This document shows positions 27,591 to 39,578 of a stretch of DNA of 64,000 nt, piece after piece. The number at the start of each line of letters is the position of its first letter. The stretch's first letter is position 1. The notes below the pieces were generated by a model. That model did no database searches, was not told the origin of the DNA, and saw nothing but the letters and a program-made list of their open reading frames with translations. Source of the DNA: Psococerastis gibbosa (lineage: Eukaryota; Arthropoda; Insecta; Psocodea; Psocidae); contig OZ020487.1 in the NCBI GenBank assembly GCA_963971405.1, positions 22,367,371 to 22,431,370 on the forward strand, read 5' to 3'. The position numbers and the translations under genes are program-made.

Positions 27591-28372
27591 ACAAAAAAAG
27601 AACATGCAAGAATGAACAGCAATTAATCTCTGTTGGCAAACAATGTGTGATTTTAATTTGCAATTCGCTTTAATTCCCATTTTCATTCATTCATGACTTT
27701 TAGTCATATTGGCACATAGTCAGATTTGGTCTGGACGATGTCATGGAACTCACTTGTTAGAAGATGACTGCTTTCCCTTTCAATCTTTCCTCGTTCGGTG
27801 GCTGCTTCTTCGCCGCATAACTCAGAATGATGGACTCCACGAAATTTGGTTGAAAACGTGACATTTACAAAATAACTGGAACCGAAATTTCAATTCGCAG
27901 AAAGCATGGAAAAATCGTAATATTTTGGCGCATATTATTAATTTGGAGCTGTGACTAGCATTGACTTGGGCTCGTTGTTCCATCGACTTGAGTACATGGA
28001 TGGCGTTGCTGAAGCCACACCTGAGTGGTAGTTAAGTTGCTGACCTTTGATTCCTATGCAATCTTCGCGGAATGGGTACGCATCGTTTGGTAATTTAACA
28101 TTGTAGATTTGATTAATTGTTTGCTTAGTAGCACTGCAGTGTGCAAACCCAGACACTGTCCTATTGACTCCAGCCAGACAGACCGACTCCAGGATGTCTG
28201 AGAGAAATCTAATATAGCCACTGGGCATTGAGCAAACACTGCTTGTGATGAATGTACAATAGAATGATTTTAATTTAATGCATTGTTCCGTATAAACCAT
28301 TAGAGAATCGGAGGGAAAGGACTTGCAGGTGTAAAATGTCATCACTTGAAAAGACGTTCCTTAGCATTTTTG

Positions 28373-28625
28373 CATGTTTCTAACGCCGATGGGCCACAAT
28401 TGTTGAACTGGGTTTGTAAATAAGCAACAGACGGTTAAGGTGTCAGGGGGAAGGGGTGTAATCTTTTTCTTCCTCGTCTTCTGGCTCTGCAGCCCTTGAT
28501 GGGCTTTGACAACACTCCTCCAGTCATCTCGGTTTTGTACAACGCTCCACCATCTCCGGATTCCCGACTCGCGAAGGCCAGTTTCCAACTCATCCTTTCA
28601 GCGTTTTCGAGGAGGAAGGAGTGTA
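28373..28625 (-). mobile_element. LINE pol C-terminal remnant (RTE-like)
   Basis: The minus strand reads LETGLRESGIRRWWSVVQNR, DDWRSVV and KAHQGL, with a few residues lost between the last two. The W-x-x-x-x-DRDxWR...AKAHQGL end is typical of RTE-like LINE ORFs. A sister fragment is at 56462-56640. Confidence 0.65.
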
Positions 28626-29254
28626 ATAGCCATAGCCAATCGGTGTTTATGATGGTCACATATTATCATATGTGTGACATTTTTGATAGATCTACTATGG
28701 TCATTTCCTGTGGAATTTTATTTTGTGCCAGAAACAGTTAATGGAGGTGTCAGATTTGCCCTTCAAAAACATGATGTACTTTGTTGAGTCTCTGATTCAG
28801 ATGAGTATTTCCAAATCTTTCCCTCTGATCATGAAACTGTGAAAACCTGCTCATTTACACTGGCAAAACCTTTATGGACTGTAAGTTCTGTATGCTAATG
28901 CAGGTAGGTACTTTAAACACAGACAGAAAAGAAATTGGTACTTGGCATAAACTCAGCCAACTCATGTGATGATTCAAATTTAATGTTGTCATGTTTTGCT
29001 TGTTGAAGGCCTTGAAGCTCTTGTTTTTTCTTATTTTTTTTCTAATTTTTGTGATGAACGCACTTCTGTCTTGTTCAGGCAAAAAGACCGTGGTTGCGAA
29101 AATCGGTTTATCCCCTCCAAATGCTCTCAATTCTGAATAATTACCGTGCAATTACTCGTTGGTTTGGATATAAATTTGAAGAAGCTAATTTCCTTCGAGG
29201 CGATAAACTAATGGTGATGCCTAGTGTATGCTGTGCGATGTTAGAATTATCGTC

Positions 29255-29389
29255 TTAAGGGGCCTTCCACCCAAGTTGCGGATAGTGTGGAATCTGAACG
29301 AAGCCGCCATGTTTTTTTCCAATTGCTATGCAGGGCGGCTTCCTTTGGATTCCACATTCTGTAGCTTTACCTACCATGTTGGGCCCTTA
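29255..29389. mobile_element. Probable short degenerate MITE
   Basis: Imperfect inverted ends, TTAAGGGGCC and GGGCCCTTA, with an inner GTGGAATC/GATTCCAC pair and GAAGCCGCC/GGCGGCTTC around the centre. Confidence 0.5.
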
Positions 29390-30003
29390 GCAACCTCTGA
29401 AACGCATTGTCCGCTCGAACTCTAAGGATTGATTATGGGCACATTGTCCTTACAGGGTAGCAAGATGGCCGTCCATAGCGCAGGCAATCAACGATTCCGC
29501 GGTTGTTTCTCATTGTAAGTGGGTGGTTCTCGCCGTAAGCCCAATATAGTTAAAATATATCCATTAAAATAAGTCAGGCAATCAACGATTCCGGCAGTTG
29601 TGACGTAACGTCCAAGTGCACACAATATCTGCGCAACAATTCTGTTGTCATTTTTGCATGAGCAGACGAAAATTTAACACGTAGAAACATTGCCTCCACG
29701 ACGATTTGCCAAATGTCACCTGCGTTTGCCCGCTGTCGGCAATACTTTCCTTATGGTGGGGCGCGATCTATTCTATTTTCGTCGGTTCGAACACTTCAAA
29801 TGAACCTGTATTTTTACCTCCTGTAATGTGTTCATCAGCGTTCCTGATTTTCAAAATATGATAGTCGGGTGCATTATTCCGTGACACGATTATTTTCCAC
29901 CGCTATGCCCATTACCCATGTCTCTGAATTTTTTAAGAATTTATTATATTTTCATACAATTCCTGCAGTGGGTGAAATTTACAACTGCAAATATCCTTCG
30001 ATC

Positions 30004-30183
30004 CATGGCCGTGCCCAGGGGGGTGGTCCATGGGGTCCGGAACCCCCCCCCCCCCCGAAATAAATTTTTATATGTAAACCTGTATGGTTTGAAGATTTTT
30101 TCCATTAATTCACTAATAAATTACGTTAAAATAAAATTTGGACCCCCCCCCCCCCCGGAAATCAAAACCTGGGCACGGCCTTG
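30004..30183. mobile_element. hAT-like MITE with twin C-runs
   Basis: Termini CATGGCCGTGCCCAGG and CCTGGGCACGGCCTTG. Flanks CTTCGATC (29996-30003) and CTTCGATT (30184-30191) match 7 of 8, as expected for an 8-bp hAT duplication. Two 14-base C-runs (30043, 30143) lie inside. Related degenerate copies are near 23685, 51890 and 52970. Confidence 0.8.
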
Positions 30184-30627
30184 CTTCGATTCTTCATCCA
30201 GAGGATGGTCGGAGTGACCCTGAACTATTGATGTTGCTTTTTTTTAATTTTGATACTAATGTTCTTCTCTAGCTAGTTGCAATCTATCGATTGGTTTGCA
30301 GTATAATCTCTACGTCATCTTCATTCTTCTCTGTCCAGGGCCGTTCTCTTGAGATCTAAGGAGGTTCCGCATCTAATATCTTGCTTAAGATCTTCCGCGT
30401 CCGTCTTCCTAGTTCGGCCCCTGGCATTGATATTAATCAATGCAATTATTATTTTTCTATATTTTTATATTTTTACGCCACATGGGTGTACACAATTTTT
30501 TTAATTAGGTGGATGAAAACCTGATCACGACAAAGTACTGGTACTCGGTATACGCAACTAACCACAGCGTTTAATAATATTATTTATTTTTTTAATTTTT
30601 ATGTTGGCGTTGGTTAATGATGCAGTA

Positions 30628-30755
30628 GTCCGGGATGATAGGCCGTGGGCGACCTGAAAGCGTACTTCCAGACGTTTCGTCAACAGCCGCGTTCAACATC
30701 TTCAGACTTCTAATATTGTATCTCGTAGGCTCAGCTGCTCCGGCCGTGAATGTCG
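30628..30755. repeat. Dispersed repeat, CAACATCTGCGGTCG family
   Basis: Degenerate copy: CGTTTCGTCAACAGCCGCG, CATCTTCAGACTTCTAATATT, GTATCTCGTAGGCTCAGCTG. Confidence 0.6.
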
Positions 30756-32007
30756 TAATTATGTTAGGCGTTGCTTATTTAAACAAAACTAATGTAGTAA
30801 ATCAACTGATTAGTGATTACATTCCGTGATACATACATACATAGACTACTAGCATTCTACATTATTTGTAGGCTATATCAGTTATTTTTTTAGGCGATTG
30901 TGCAAGTGCATTAGCAATTTTCAAAATTTTAATCTGGTTTTAATAATTTTTAGTCCCGTATATTTTGTAATCGTATGTGTTATCGACCTAATGGCATGAT
31001 CCATTGGTTAACGTTGGTCCTGGCTAGATGTATAACCACTAGCAGTATTAAAACCTGTTTGTAGGTCGCATATTGTTGACGTTTGACGGTAATCGGAGCA
31101 TAGGCTCGCTAGATTTGGGAGTGGTCAGCACGCAAATGATCAAATGGTGTTTAATTTTCATTTCACTTATATCATTATAGTTTGTTCTAAACAAGATAAC
31201 GGATATAAAGGTGTGTATTTAAACAAAGGGTTAGTTGGACTGACATTGCCCGCTGTATTAAAAGTCATTAGAGGCAGGTGCCTCACAGTTATCGAACAAT
31301 TAGGGCGGTGCCCATTGTCATTGCCAAAAAAATTAATGCAAATCCACCACTTCTATATTCAATATTAAACCCCGAAACTAACTCAGATTCTCCTTCAGCA
31401 AAATGAAAAGGTTTCCGATTGGTTTCTGCTAATATTGAAGTAAAGGGCGACGTTTCGGAAGTGGATGCGACTCCCATCATCTGGACGAGAATGCTAATAT
31501 CATTGCTTGAAAACCGTCTCTTATGGAAAGCTTTCTATTCTGAGGTCCAATAGCACAACTACCTGACTAACAGTTTTACCTCTTTATGTGTATATTGATT
31601 ATGTATTGTAAAAAGAAATGTATATACGGTATATATTAATTTTTAATTTTCATTAGCAGTATTTTACTTTTTTTTCGCCCACACAGTATTGTAGATGCCC
31701 CATAGAAAGTCTGGGACACGGTCATCACATTAACAATACCTTTCACACTTTAGTCTGTGGAGGTTTCAAGATCAGTCAGAAAAGCAAAAGAGAAGGTCTT
31801 ACTGTGACAAGAAGAAATTGAAAACAAATATGAGGAAAGGAATGATTTATATTATGTGTAAAGACAATATCGCCTTTGTTGGTGGTCATTGCCAAAGCGA
31901 GCGGCCCACATATCCATTCGTCCGGAACAGAGAGCGTAGTCAACCGATTTTTCCAGAGTACACTTTGTTCAATCAAGGCCATCTTTTCCTAGCTCCAAAC
32001 TGATTCC
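30756..32007. other. Noncoding region
   Basis: AT-rich. I see no gene or clear repeat. Confidence 0.4.
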
Positions 32008-32011
32008 TTAA

Positions 32012-32406
32012 GAGGACATGCTACGTAGAAAATGAGCACCTCAAAATTTCATGTTTTTATGGACTTTTTATTTTTTATTTAATTAATAAAGCAAGTCATT
32101 AAAGATTTGGCTCATGGAAGTTGTTGAAGACTACTTCGTGCATTATATAATCGGGTATTTTTACCTTACGGTTTTATAGTTCTTCCAAAAATCCTAGAAT
32201 ACGCATAATTTTAGTCCGTTCTGGTATTTGTGAAAGAACTAAGGTACCAAAAATTTAATATTTCCTATAACATGATGCATGAAGCAGTCTTCTACAACTT
32301 CCATGAGCCGAATTTTTAATGACTTGCTTTGTTAATTAAATAAAAAATAAAAAGTCCATAAAAACATGAAACTTTGAGGTGCTCATTTTCTACGTAGCAT
32401 GTCCTC
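32012..32406. mobile_element. TTAA-flanked MITE (piggyBac/Kolobok-like)
   Basis: 395 bases with inverted ends GAGGACATGCTACGTAGAAA over more than 100 bases, bounded by TTAA at 32008-32011 and 32407-32410. TTAA duplications are the mark of piggyBac and Kolobok superfamilies. A one-end fragment with GAGGGCATGCTACGTAGAAA is at about 3942-3990, and diverged relatives lie near 8430-8790 and 50960-51040. Confidence 0.88.
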
Positions 32407-32422
32407 TTAATAATAATAATAA

Positions 32423-32642
32423 GGCGGCTATTACACCGATGTCGTTTTTCAATGTGCACGTGTCATGACGTGGTAGCAGACATCATTAATAAGTATCTAC
32501 CATATTATAATTTAATTTACAATAGATAAGTTAAGTATCTACATAATAGTCTCCTTAAAATATGGTAGAGACTTATTAATGATGTCTGCTACCACGTCAT
32601 GACATATGCATATTGAAAAACGACGTCGGTGGAATAGCCGCC
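32423..32642. mobile_element. GGCGC-type MITE variant
   Basis: Termini GGCGGCTATTACACCGATGT and GTCGGTGGAATAGCCGCC. The internal TGACGTGGTAGCAGACATCA is mirrored near 32580-32600. Flanks are TAA and TTA. It abuts the TTAA element through a (TAA)n bridge. Confidence 0.88.
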
Positions 32643-32845
32643 TTATGTCCTGATGGAATGGACCTAGGGCTACCTGTACTAATAGTGGCCCAATGTCAAC
32701 AACCCCATAGTTTTTCGTACATTATTGGTATTGTTTCCTTATTAATTTGTTGGCAAATTTGTACACGTCCTTGATATACATAATAGTCTTCTTAGTAACT
32801 TTGTAAAACTTACTGTCACTCATTGTGAACAAATTACTCAATTAA

Positions 32846-33467
32846 GTTTTACGTTGTATAATAAAAAACACAACCGGTTTCGGCTCACGCCATCGTCAAG
32901 TGTAAGAAAACAGTAAAAACATAACGATATGCAAGATAAAACGTATTATTATATTATATTCCAATAGCAATAACAATTTAATACTATGGTAGGCAATGGA
33001 CCGTGTGCGGTTTGGCATGTTGGTTACCTATCTAAACAAATAAAAACATATAAAATGCGTCCAGTATTAAATGTTAAAATGCTAAAATAAAAACAAAAAC
33101 ACACAATGAAGACAAAGACTTTTAAATCGGAGGACACATTGTAAAAATACGCATAGCATAGTAAACAATATTAAACATTTAAAAATGGTAGCTCCAGCAA
33201 GGGAGAACTACTTAAAAAGGTTATGTCATTAAGTAAAGTTTTGTTTTCAATAATAGCTTGTCTAATCTCAATAGTTTCTAAATTATCAAGGAGTTTTCCC
33301 TTGTTGGAGCTACCATTTTAAAATGTTTAATTATTGTTTACTATATGCTATGCTGTGCGAATCTTGACAATGTGTTTAAGTTTTATCTTATGTTTTTACT
33401 GTTTTCTTACACTTGACGATGGCGTGAGCCGAAACCGGCTGTGTTTTTTATGATGTAACGTAAAACG
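32846..33467. mobile_element. Large inverted-repeat element with CCGGTTTCGGC motif
   Basis: Arms of over 150 bases. The outer end GTTTTACGTT is followed by ACAACCGGTTTCGGCTCACG, CCATCGTCAAGTGTAAGAAA, and further in by AATGGTAGCTCC. The left arm has an extra segment of about 80 bases. The CCGGTTTCGGCTCACGCCATCG type of motif is familiar from dispersed arthropod repeats. Confidence 0.8.
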
Positions 33468-33549
33468 TCCTTGATGTCTACCCACATGGGCATACGCATA
33501 CGTCATATAAGTCATATGAGTGAAAGCGTGAACCCTCCCAAATAAAAAA

Positions 33550-33745
33550 AATCGAGATGTGTGAACCTACGTGCCGAATTTTATCAAAACCCATCCAGTA
33601 ATTTGCCAAGAAATCGATGAGCCGATAGACATTTAGTAGAAGCCACTTGTTGGGGTTTCTGGGACTTCCAAACGTGTAGATCCACTCAAATCTCAAAATC
33701 GAACATTTCGACCATCACAAAGATTTCCTTATATTACGTATAAAT
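33550..33745. repeat. Dispersed tail repeat (GTGAACCTACGTGCCGAATTT type)
   Basis: Shares CCGAATTTTATCAAAA, AATCGATGA and AAACGTGTAGATCCACT-like blocks with 45530-45720, and the reverse orientation at 12720-12870. It resembles the 3' tails of LINEs or Helitron-like elements; the family is not settled. Confidence 0.6.
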
Positions 33746-34564
33746 AGGATAGCAATAAAGCATATTTAATCAGAGTATAAGTGAAAGCTTTGTCGCCCTA
33801 ATTTTGCTATCTTGGTCTAGCACGAGAATAAAAAGTTTAGTATTTTTATATTTATATGTTTAGTATTTTTTAATTTTGAAACCGAGTTTGCATGCTACGA
33901 ACACTGTAATTTCGTTATCCCCATTACTTCTAAAATATTGATATGAAGTAATGTAAAGGAAGGGATTGAAGTTGCACGGGTTACTAGGTCACATCCTTTG
34001 CTTTGCATTTTCCGGAAGTTTTGCTTGAGAAGGAAACTTGAAACTGTTTCGAGCCCCGATGAAAACAGTTCCGTGAGTCGATTTCTAGTGGTTAGTTACA
34101 AAGTTAATTGCAAAACGTCAGCTCAGCTCTCTATTCTGACTTTATAAGTAAGTCGCTGTAACAGATCAAAGTAGAATCTGCTTAGAGTCTTACTCCAACC
34201 CTTGATTAACCCCCCTCAATAAATACCCAGGTACGAATTTTTATCTTCTTAACTACACTCATATTGGGACTACAATGATACGATAATATAATGTGGTGAA
34301 TTGTATTTCACGATTTTTATAAATTATGACCTTGTCATTGTCACCTGCCACAACCCCAAAAGTAATTGAACTTGATCACTTTTCCCTGAATATATTTTGA
34401 TACATAACGTGGACATGACATTCTGTATCTTCTGTTTCTACTTAGTACGTCATAAAATAAGGAACAAGTACGGTAAATTGCTGAATCAGAATGATAATTG
34501 GAAATGCATCATTCGTGGCAAAACTAAACGTTCATGAGATTATGTCCACCAAGGTTTCCTCTCC

Positions 34565-34660
34565 CTAGTCACATTTGCATCTTCTCTTCGAGTTGACCAA
34601 GTCTCAAATCGCTGTCCGCTGATAAGGTGTAACTGTGCTAGTTGGTTTCGCTCTGTAGAT
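34565..34660. repeat. Dispersed repeat (pair with 63908)
   Basis: TTTGCATCTTCTCTTCGAGT, CAAGTCTCAAATCG, AAGGTGTAACTGTGCTAGT and CTCTGTAGATGGC match 63908-64000, where they follow a LINE remnant. Confidence 0.7.
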
Positions 34661-36149
34661 GGCAGTTCTTAACCAAAGCGCTCATGGTTTTGTGTTAACA
34701 CTAGTGGGTTTCGTAGACAATGTTAATTTTTTAACGATTATTTGGGTTTTACTAATTCTAGTTATAGTTGTTTTTACAAGTTTTGATAAAACACTTAAAG
34801 TTTTTGTTTGTTTATTCATGCTGAGCTGTTTATTCAATACCGAGCTCGATGAAAGCCACAGCGTGGAAGTTTGAAAATGACAGAAAAATTATAACAAAAT
34901 AATTTGTTCGCACTATAGTTAGCTGCATATGTACCGTGTGACTATCATGCAACTCGTAATAAAACTGTGAGTAAATAGGTTATTCCGCACCCCATTCCGT
35001 GGCATTGTTCCCAACTTCTCCCTGTAAATCCTTGCCTCGTTATTCGCTTGCGAAAAAAAGAATGAGATTTTTATTGACCTTCCCTCGTAAACTTTCATTT
35101 ATTACCTTGATTCTTTCTATTTTCTTCTTGGGTTATTTTAAATTCTTTCCCCCAAATGCATTCCCTTCCCCGTTTAACGAGAACTCGTTTGTTTGCACCC
35201 CTGACTCCGTCTCTGCCGTAGTTTTCACGTTTTCTCTAAATGTGCCTGCCGATACTTTATTAATGAATTCTCTTCGCTGCTGCTTCAGATGTTCACTGTA
35301 GTAAATGGGGGTTGAAAAATTCGCCATTTGTCTTGCCTCCGCTTACTGTTGCGGTTTTTAGGGGGCGTGTGCATTTGGATTGGAAATTTACACAAAACGA
35401 GCTAGGCTAGACCATATTGACCAATGAGATCGTCAGTAAGCAGCTTTTCTATTAGATTATACTACTGCCGCTATCACCCCCCCCCCCTCCCCACCCGAGT
35501 AGCTGATAGACATACATACAGTATCTACTCTTTTTCCTCCAGAAATTACCCGTTACATACGCATAAATGGCCTTTGTTGTGCTCTTTGCTATATTTAATA
35601 TTAATATCGTACATTGCTGCAAATTGATAGTGCAACAAAGATCAGTGATCGGTAACTGATTAACTAATTAATAATTTCATGCGAGGGATGGGATGGAGTT
35701 GGAAACAATAGCTGGAGCTTTAATGCATGTGTGAACGACACAAATCTCTTGATGGTCAATGGTAAATTGCCGCTCTCGATTCACACTAAGTGCAGTGCTC
35801 TATTAATAAAACACTGGTGCTAGTACATTATCTCCGCCAACAGTGGCTATAAACTGCAGCCAAAGAGACTTGGTGCAATCAATGATAGGTTGACATCTAC
35901 TAGTAACTCTACTCGGTTTGCTAAATATACTGTTAGGATCGTGGTTTTTTATTTATTAATAGGAGTTGCAGCGGTCAGTTGTGTCACTACAAAATCGCAT
36001 AAACTTTATTTTTTTTTTAAATTAATTTAAATAAATAAATATATATTTCTGTTAAATTATACAAGTAATCAACAAGTAAATGACAAGAAAGTATAAAGTA
36101 AAATCGTCAAAATATCGTCAAAATCAGGTATTTCTATCATTGTCATTGT
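34661..36149. other. Noncoding region
   Basis: Includes a pyrimidine-rich stretch 35000-35330 with 100-codon frames on both strands that match nothing known, and a C-run at 35477-35487. Confidence 0.4.
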
Positions 36150-36283
36150 GCTAGTGCCTCAGTGACAGTGTAGAAAGCTTTCTCTAAGAGATGGTCTCTT
36201 AAGCAATTTAGGGAAGTTGGTAGCATTTCTCGCCGCTCTCAGTTCAATTGGGAGTTTTCTAAGGTAGGCGACGCCTTGTAGCA
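36150..36283 (-). mobile_element. LINE ORF C-terminal remnant
   Basis: The minus strand reads LQGVAYLRKLPIELRAARNA, then TNFPKLLKRPSLRESFLH. The pattern LP-x-x-LR...F-x-x-x-L is the usual end of CR1/Jockey-like reverse transcriptase ORFs. Confidence 0.5.
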
Positions 36284-36657
36284 TAGGATCCAGTCGCTCA
36301 CACTTGGCTGTGCGTGGCGCTGGCCTTACAAGGTCTCGCCGTTACTTTACTACGAAAGTTATAAATTAAAGATATAAAAATGTAGGCTAATACGTCCATG
36401 TTGTGGGTAATTGGTAGGTAGGGTAGTTGTAGGTAGTGTATACATTGAATTAGCCTAGGCTGTGTTGCTTTTATTTTTTTATGAAGTGACTTTTCTTAAA
36501 ACTTAGGTTTGGAAAAAATATATAAACTTCACGAAAAAAGCACTTAGCCAAAAAATTAAAACGCTTGTTAATTCAATGAATGAAATAGTTATCTACAACT
36601 TAGGCGCATGACGTTTTTTATACGAGCTCATAAATTTAGTTTTTATTATTTTCTTTA

Positions 36658-37052
36658 GGCGCATATTCCACCGACCTGCTAGTGCTAAATACAAATAGGG
36701 TGACGTGGTAGCAGACATTCAAGACTTAGGCGGGGTTTCCACCGACCTCGCATTGCAGAATGCAAATGTCATTGACGGAAATGTTTGTTTACCTCTATGC
36801 CATAGTTAAAATTGATCAATGATCATACAGTAAAATCATAAGCAAACAAACTAAAATTAAAAAATGGCGCCATGGGATATGTTAAGTACAAACATTTTAA
36901 TAGATTTCTATAAAAAGAAAAATTCTAATCTCCGTCAATGTCATTTGCATTCTGCAATGCGAGGTCGGTGGAAACCCCGCCTAAGTCTTGAATGTTTGCT
37001 ACCACGTCACCGTATTTGTATTTAGCACTAGCAGGTCGGTGGAATATGCGCC
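36658..37052. mobile_element. Composite GGCGC-type MITE, intact
   Basis: 395 bases, terminus GGCGCATATTCCACCGACCT and its mirror, exact TTA duplication (36655-36657, 37053-37055). Outer arms carry GTGACGTGGTAGCAGACATT and CAAGACTTA. The inner MITE (36729-36981) begins GGCGGGGTTTCCACCGACC and lies exactly between the outer arms. Confidence 0.93.
36729..36981. mobile_element. Inner MITE with conserved ATG mini-frame
   Basis: 253 bases, long arms GCATTGCAGAATGCAAATG. On the plus strand a frame starts at about 36863 and reads M-A-P-W-D-M-L-S-T-N then ILIDFYKKKNSN; it runs into the right arm. It is bounded by TTA and TAA. Confidence 0.85.
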
Positions 37053-37712
37053 TTAACTACGAGTATACCTAAATCAGAGACATCCTAAGTGTCTCCATGC
37101 TTATCTTTTATTAGATGTTTCTATTTCCTTCGTTAGCCAAATTACAAGGTGGAAAGCTTTTGCGCATTGCCTCAAGGCCATTGGGTTTTCCATACTTTAG
37201 TTAATCATGATTTGCGACTTCTCTGCACAGTTAAAATGGCGATTCAATGGTAGAAAGGGAGGTAACCAATGAAATATTTGCTATGAGTTCAACTTTTTAA
37301 CTGTCCAATTTAGGTAGTTTACCGTACTATACTTAGTGGATATTAATTTAGATAACGTCTTATCAAAATTGATTTCCTTACATTGATTGATTTCCTATTA
37401 TTAATATTCTTTTATATAAAGCTGATCCTACTGTGTAGCAATGTAATAAACAGTACATAATATAAAACAATAGTAAAATTCTTGTGAGCTATGAGACGAG
37501 ATTATGCTATTGGACATACCGTAATCGAAATTACTTCGGTTTTGCCATGTACCCCCCCCCCCCCTTTACACTTTACAAATGTTAGCAAACTAATAAGCTG
37601 ATATACCCTATTTCATCGTCAAAGCATAACTAACATTTGCTCATTTGTCATGGGAACGATACACGTACTGCTATTGGAGTCTGTGACTCTGGTACAGCCA
37701 CCCACTGGGCAC

Positions 37713-38190
37713 CAGCAGCCTGATCGAGGTGATTATAATAGCGGTATATTAAATACCATACCGCGTGATGTGATTAATTCAATTGTTTAAAATAAAAGAC
37801 AAGCAAATTTCAGATTTTTGTAATTTTTGATGTTGGTAATCGTCGCAGTGCTAAGCGCGGAAAATTCAAATTTAAACAATTGAATTATCTTCAGCTATAT
37901 TTTTGGTGTGGGTTTCTTCATTTTTTCTGCCTTAGATTTAGACAAATATCCTTAATATATTAATTCAAAATATTAAAACTTGTGTGTTTCTAGGGCGATG
38001 TGTGTTTATATTTGCTATTTGTATTTGCTACGGCAGCGTCGCGTCAGTTCAGTTGTTTAGCATAGCCAACATCACAATTTAAAAATTCTGAAATTTGCTT
38101 GTCTTTTATTTTAGGCAATTGAATTAATCCCATCACGTGGTATAGTATTTAATCAATACCGGTATTATAATCGCCTCGATCAGGCTGCAG
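37713..38190. mobile_element. MITE, GATCATGGCG family, long form
   Basis: Termini CAGCAGCCTGATCGAGGTGA and TCGATCAGGCTGCAG. The internal part is collinear with 7134-7613 but in inverse orientation (CAAATTTAAACAATTGAATT and GCTACGGCAGCGTCGCGTC blocks). Confidence 0.88.
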
Positions 38191-39382
38191 GCGGGTAAGA
38201 TAGCGTCAAAAGTTTTGACCGAAATTAAGCTTGGAGGTTCTCGCCATAAGCTAATTAAAGCCAAAATAATGATATTAAGATTGTCAGGGGCCCAAAGTAA
38301 AGTCCCTAGAACTTTTTGCGCCTTATTCTGTTGTCAGCCCTACCTGCTGGATTGTTAATTTGTTTGTCATTCGTCGCAATTTTCTTTTTTTTATGTTGGA
38401 ACCCAAAACCTCGGTCACGTTTCCTTTGACCACCTTCGCCATTCTTTGACCTTTCCGCCTACGTTTCACCGCTCATGGTTGGCGCCATCTATTCTATTTT
38501 TTTTATCGTTGGTTACTACTGTATCTCATGAAAATCTTTCCTATTATTTTGCCTGTTGTTTGCATTTAAATGCTACTTTTATTTGGCAATTTGGCTGATT
38601 TTCAGTGGACTTTATAATTTTAATGGCTGGACCTACCCACACTCTGGTGTACCCAGAAGAGACGTCTTGAATGACGATTGACGATTGCAACAAACTAGGT
38701 ATTTTTTAGTAAAAAGGGAATTTTTAATGATTATGCTAACGGTGTTCGTTCTCGACTGACTCAAACATGGTCCTCTTATCAAAAGGCCCAGTTGAAACCG
38801 GTTGGATTCAATTTTGAATAGGCAAGAAAGCAGCATTATTATGTGTCAATTAAATAGGTGTTGAAAGAGTCATCACATGTTGAAAACCCACCCTTTACTG
38901 GGTGAGGGGGTGGCATCTTCGTTTCCTCGCTAGACTGCCCCATAAATTCCGGAGGAGACCGCTACTTGATCTAGCCCATCTATTTCCAGCTCCTTTTTCT
39001 CGAGCGAGGGGTTGAAAGGGTTCTGGACAGAGAAAGAAGATTGCCAAGACTAACCAACCCCTTCCCCCCCCCCCTGTAAGACGTATGGACTTGTCAGATG
39101 GACCGGGTTGTTTCTCATATATTTCATATCAGCTAGCTGTCAATTTCATTCTATACCGATTTCCCTTTATTTTACAAAAATTCTGGTTGTGATTTGAATA
39201 CTAAGATGACACCGTGTTTCGTTCTCTGGGTGGAGGATTACAAAGTATGCTGAGGTTTTTCAGCTGTCAGCGATTTTTTATGTGTTCCGAATTTAATACC
39301 GCTGTATTTGTATCGCATGTATCCCAATACGTGCTGACAGTAACAAAGGGTCACAGGATGGACTGTACGGGGGTTAAAAAAG

Positions 39383-39578
39383 TAAATAATAAATAAATAA
39401 TGACTTTTTGTTTGATTACTAAAACAACCTAGCGAAGATTTTCTTACACTCAACTAGAAAGGCCCGGAACCGCCTTCTTTACATGCCCTACGAAGCATGG
39501 CCAGAAAATGTAGCATGTGTGGGACTCGAACCAACAACCTTGCTGGTGAAGTCCTTACTACTAATCTACATGTACTAG
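39383..39578 (-). mobile_element. tRNA-derived SINE
   Basis: Minus orientation. The head near 39578 has a box A-like TAGATTAGTAGTAAGGAC and a box B GGTTCGAGTCC. A shared body (GCATGTAAAGAAGGCGGTTCC) follows and the tail is (TTTA)n. Sister copies lie at 40656-40835 and 62247-62433. Confidence 0.75.

Noticed and set aside
27938-28345. 135-codon frame on the minus strand
   Set aside because: No recognisable domain, no splice or promoter context, and composition like the surrounding noncoding DNA. Two frames are open over the same stretch, as expected by chance.
34999-35301. 100-codon frame in pyrimidine-rich DNA
   Set aside because: The frame follows from low stop-codon frequency in C/T-rich sequence. 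The opposite strand is open as well and neither resembles a known protein.
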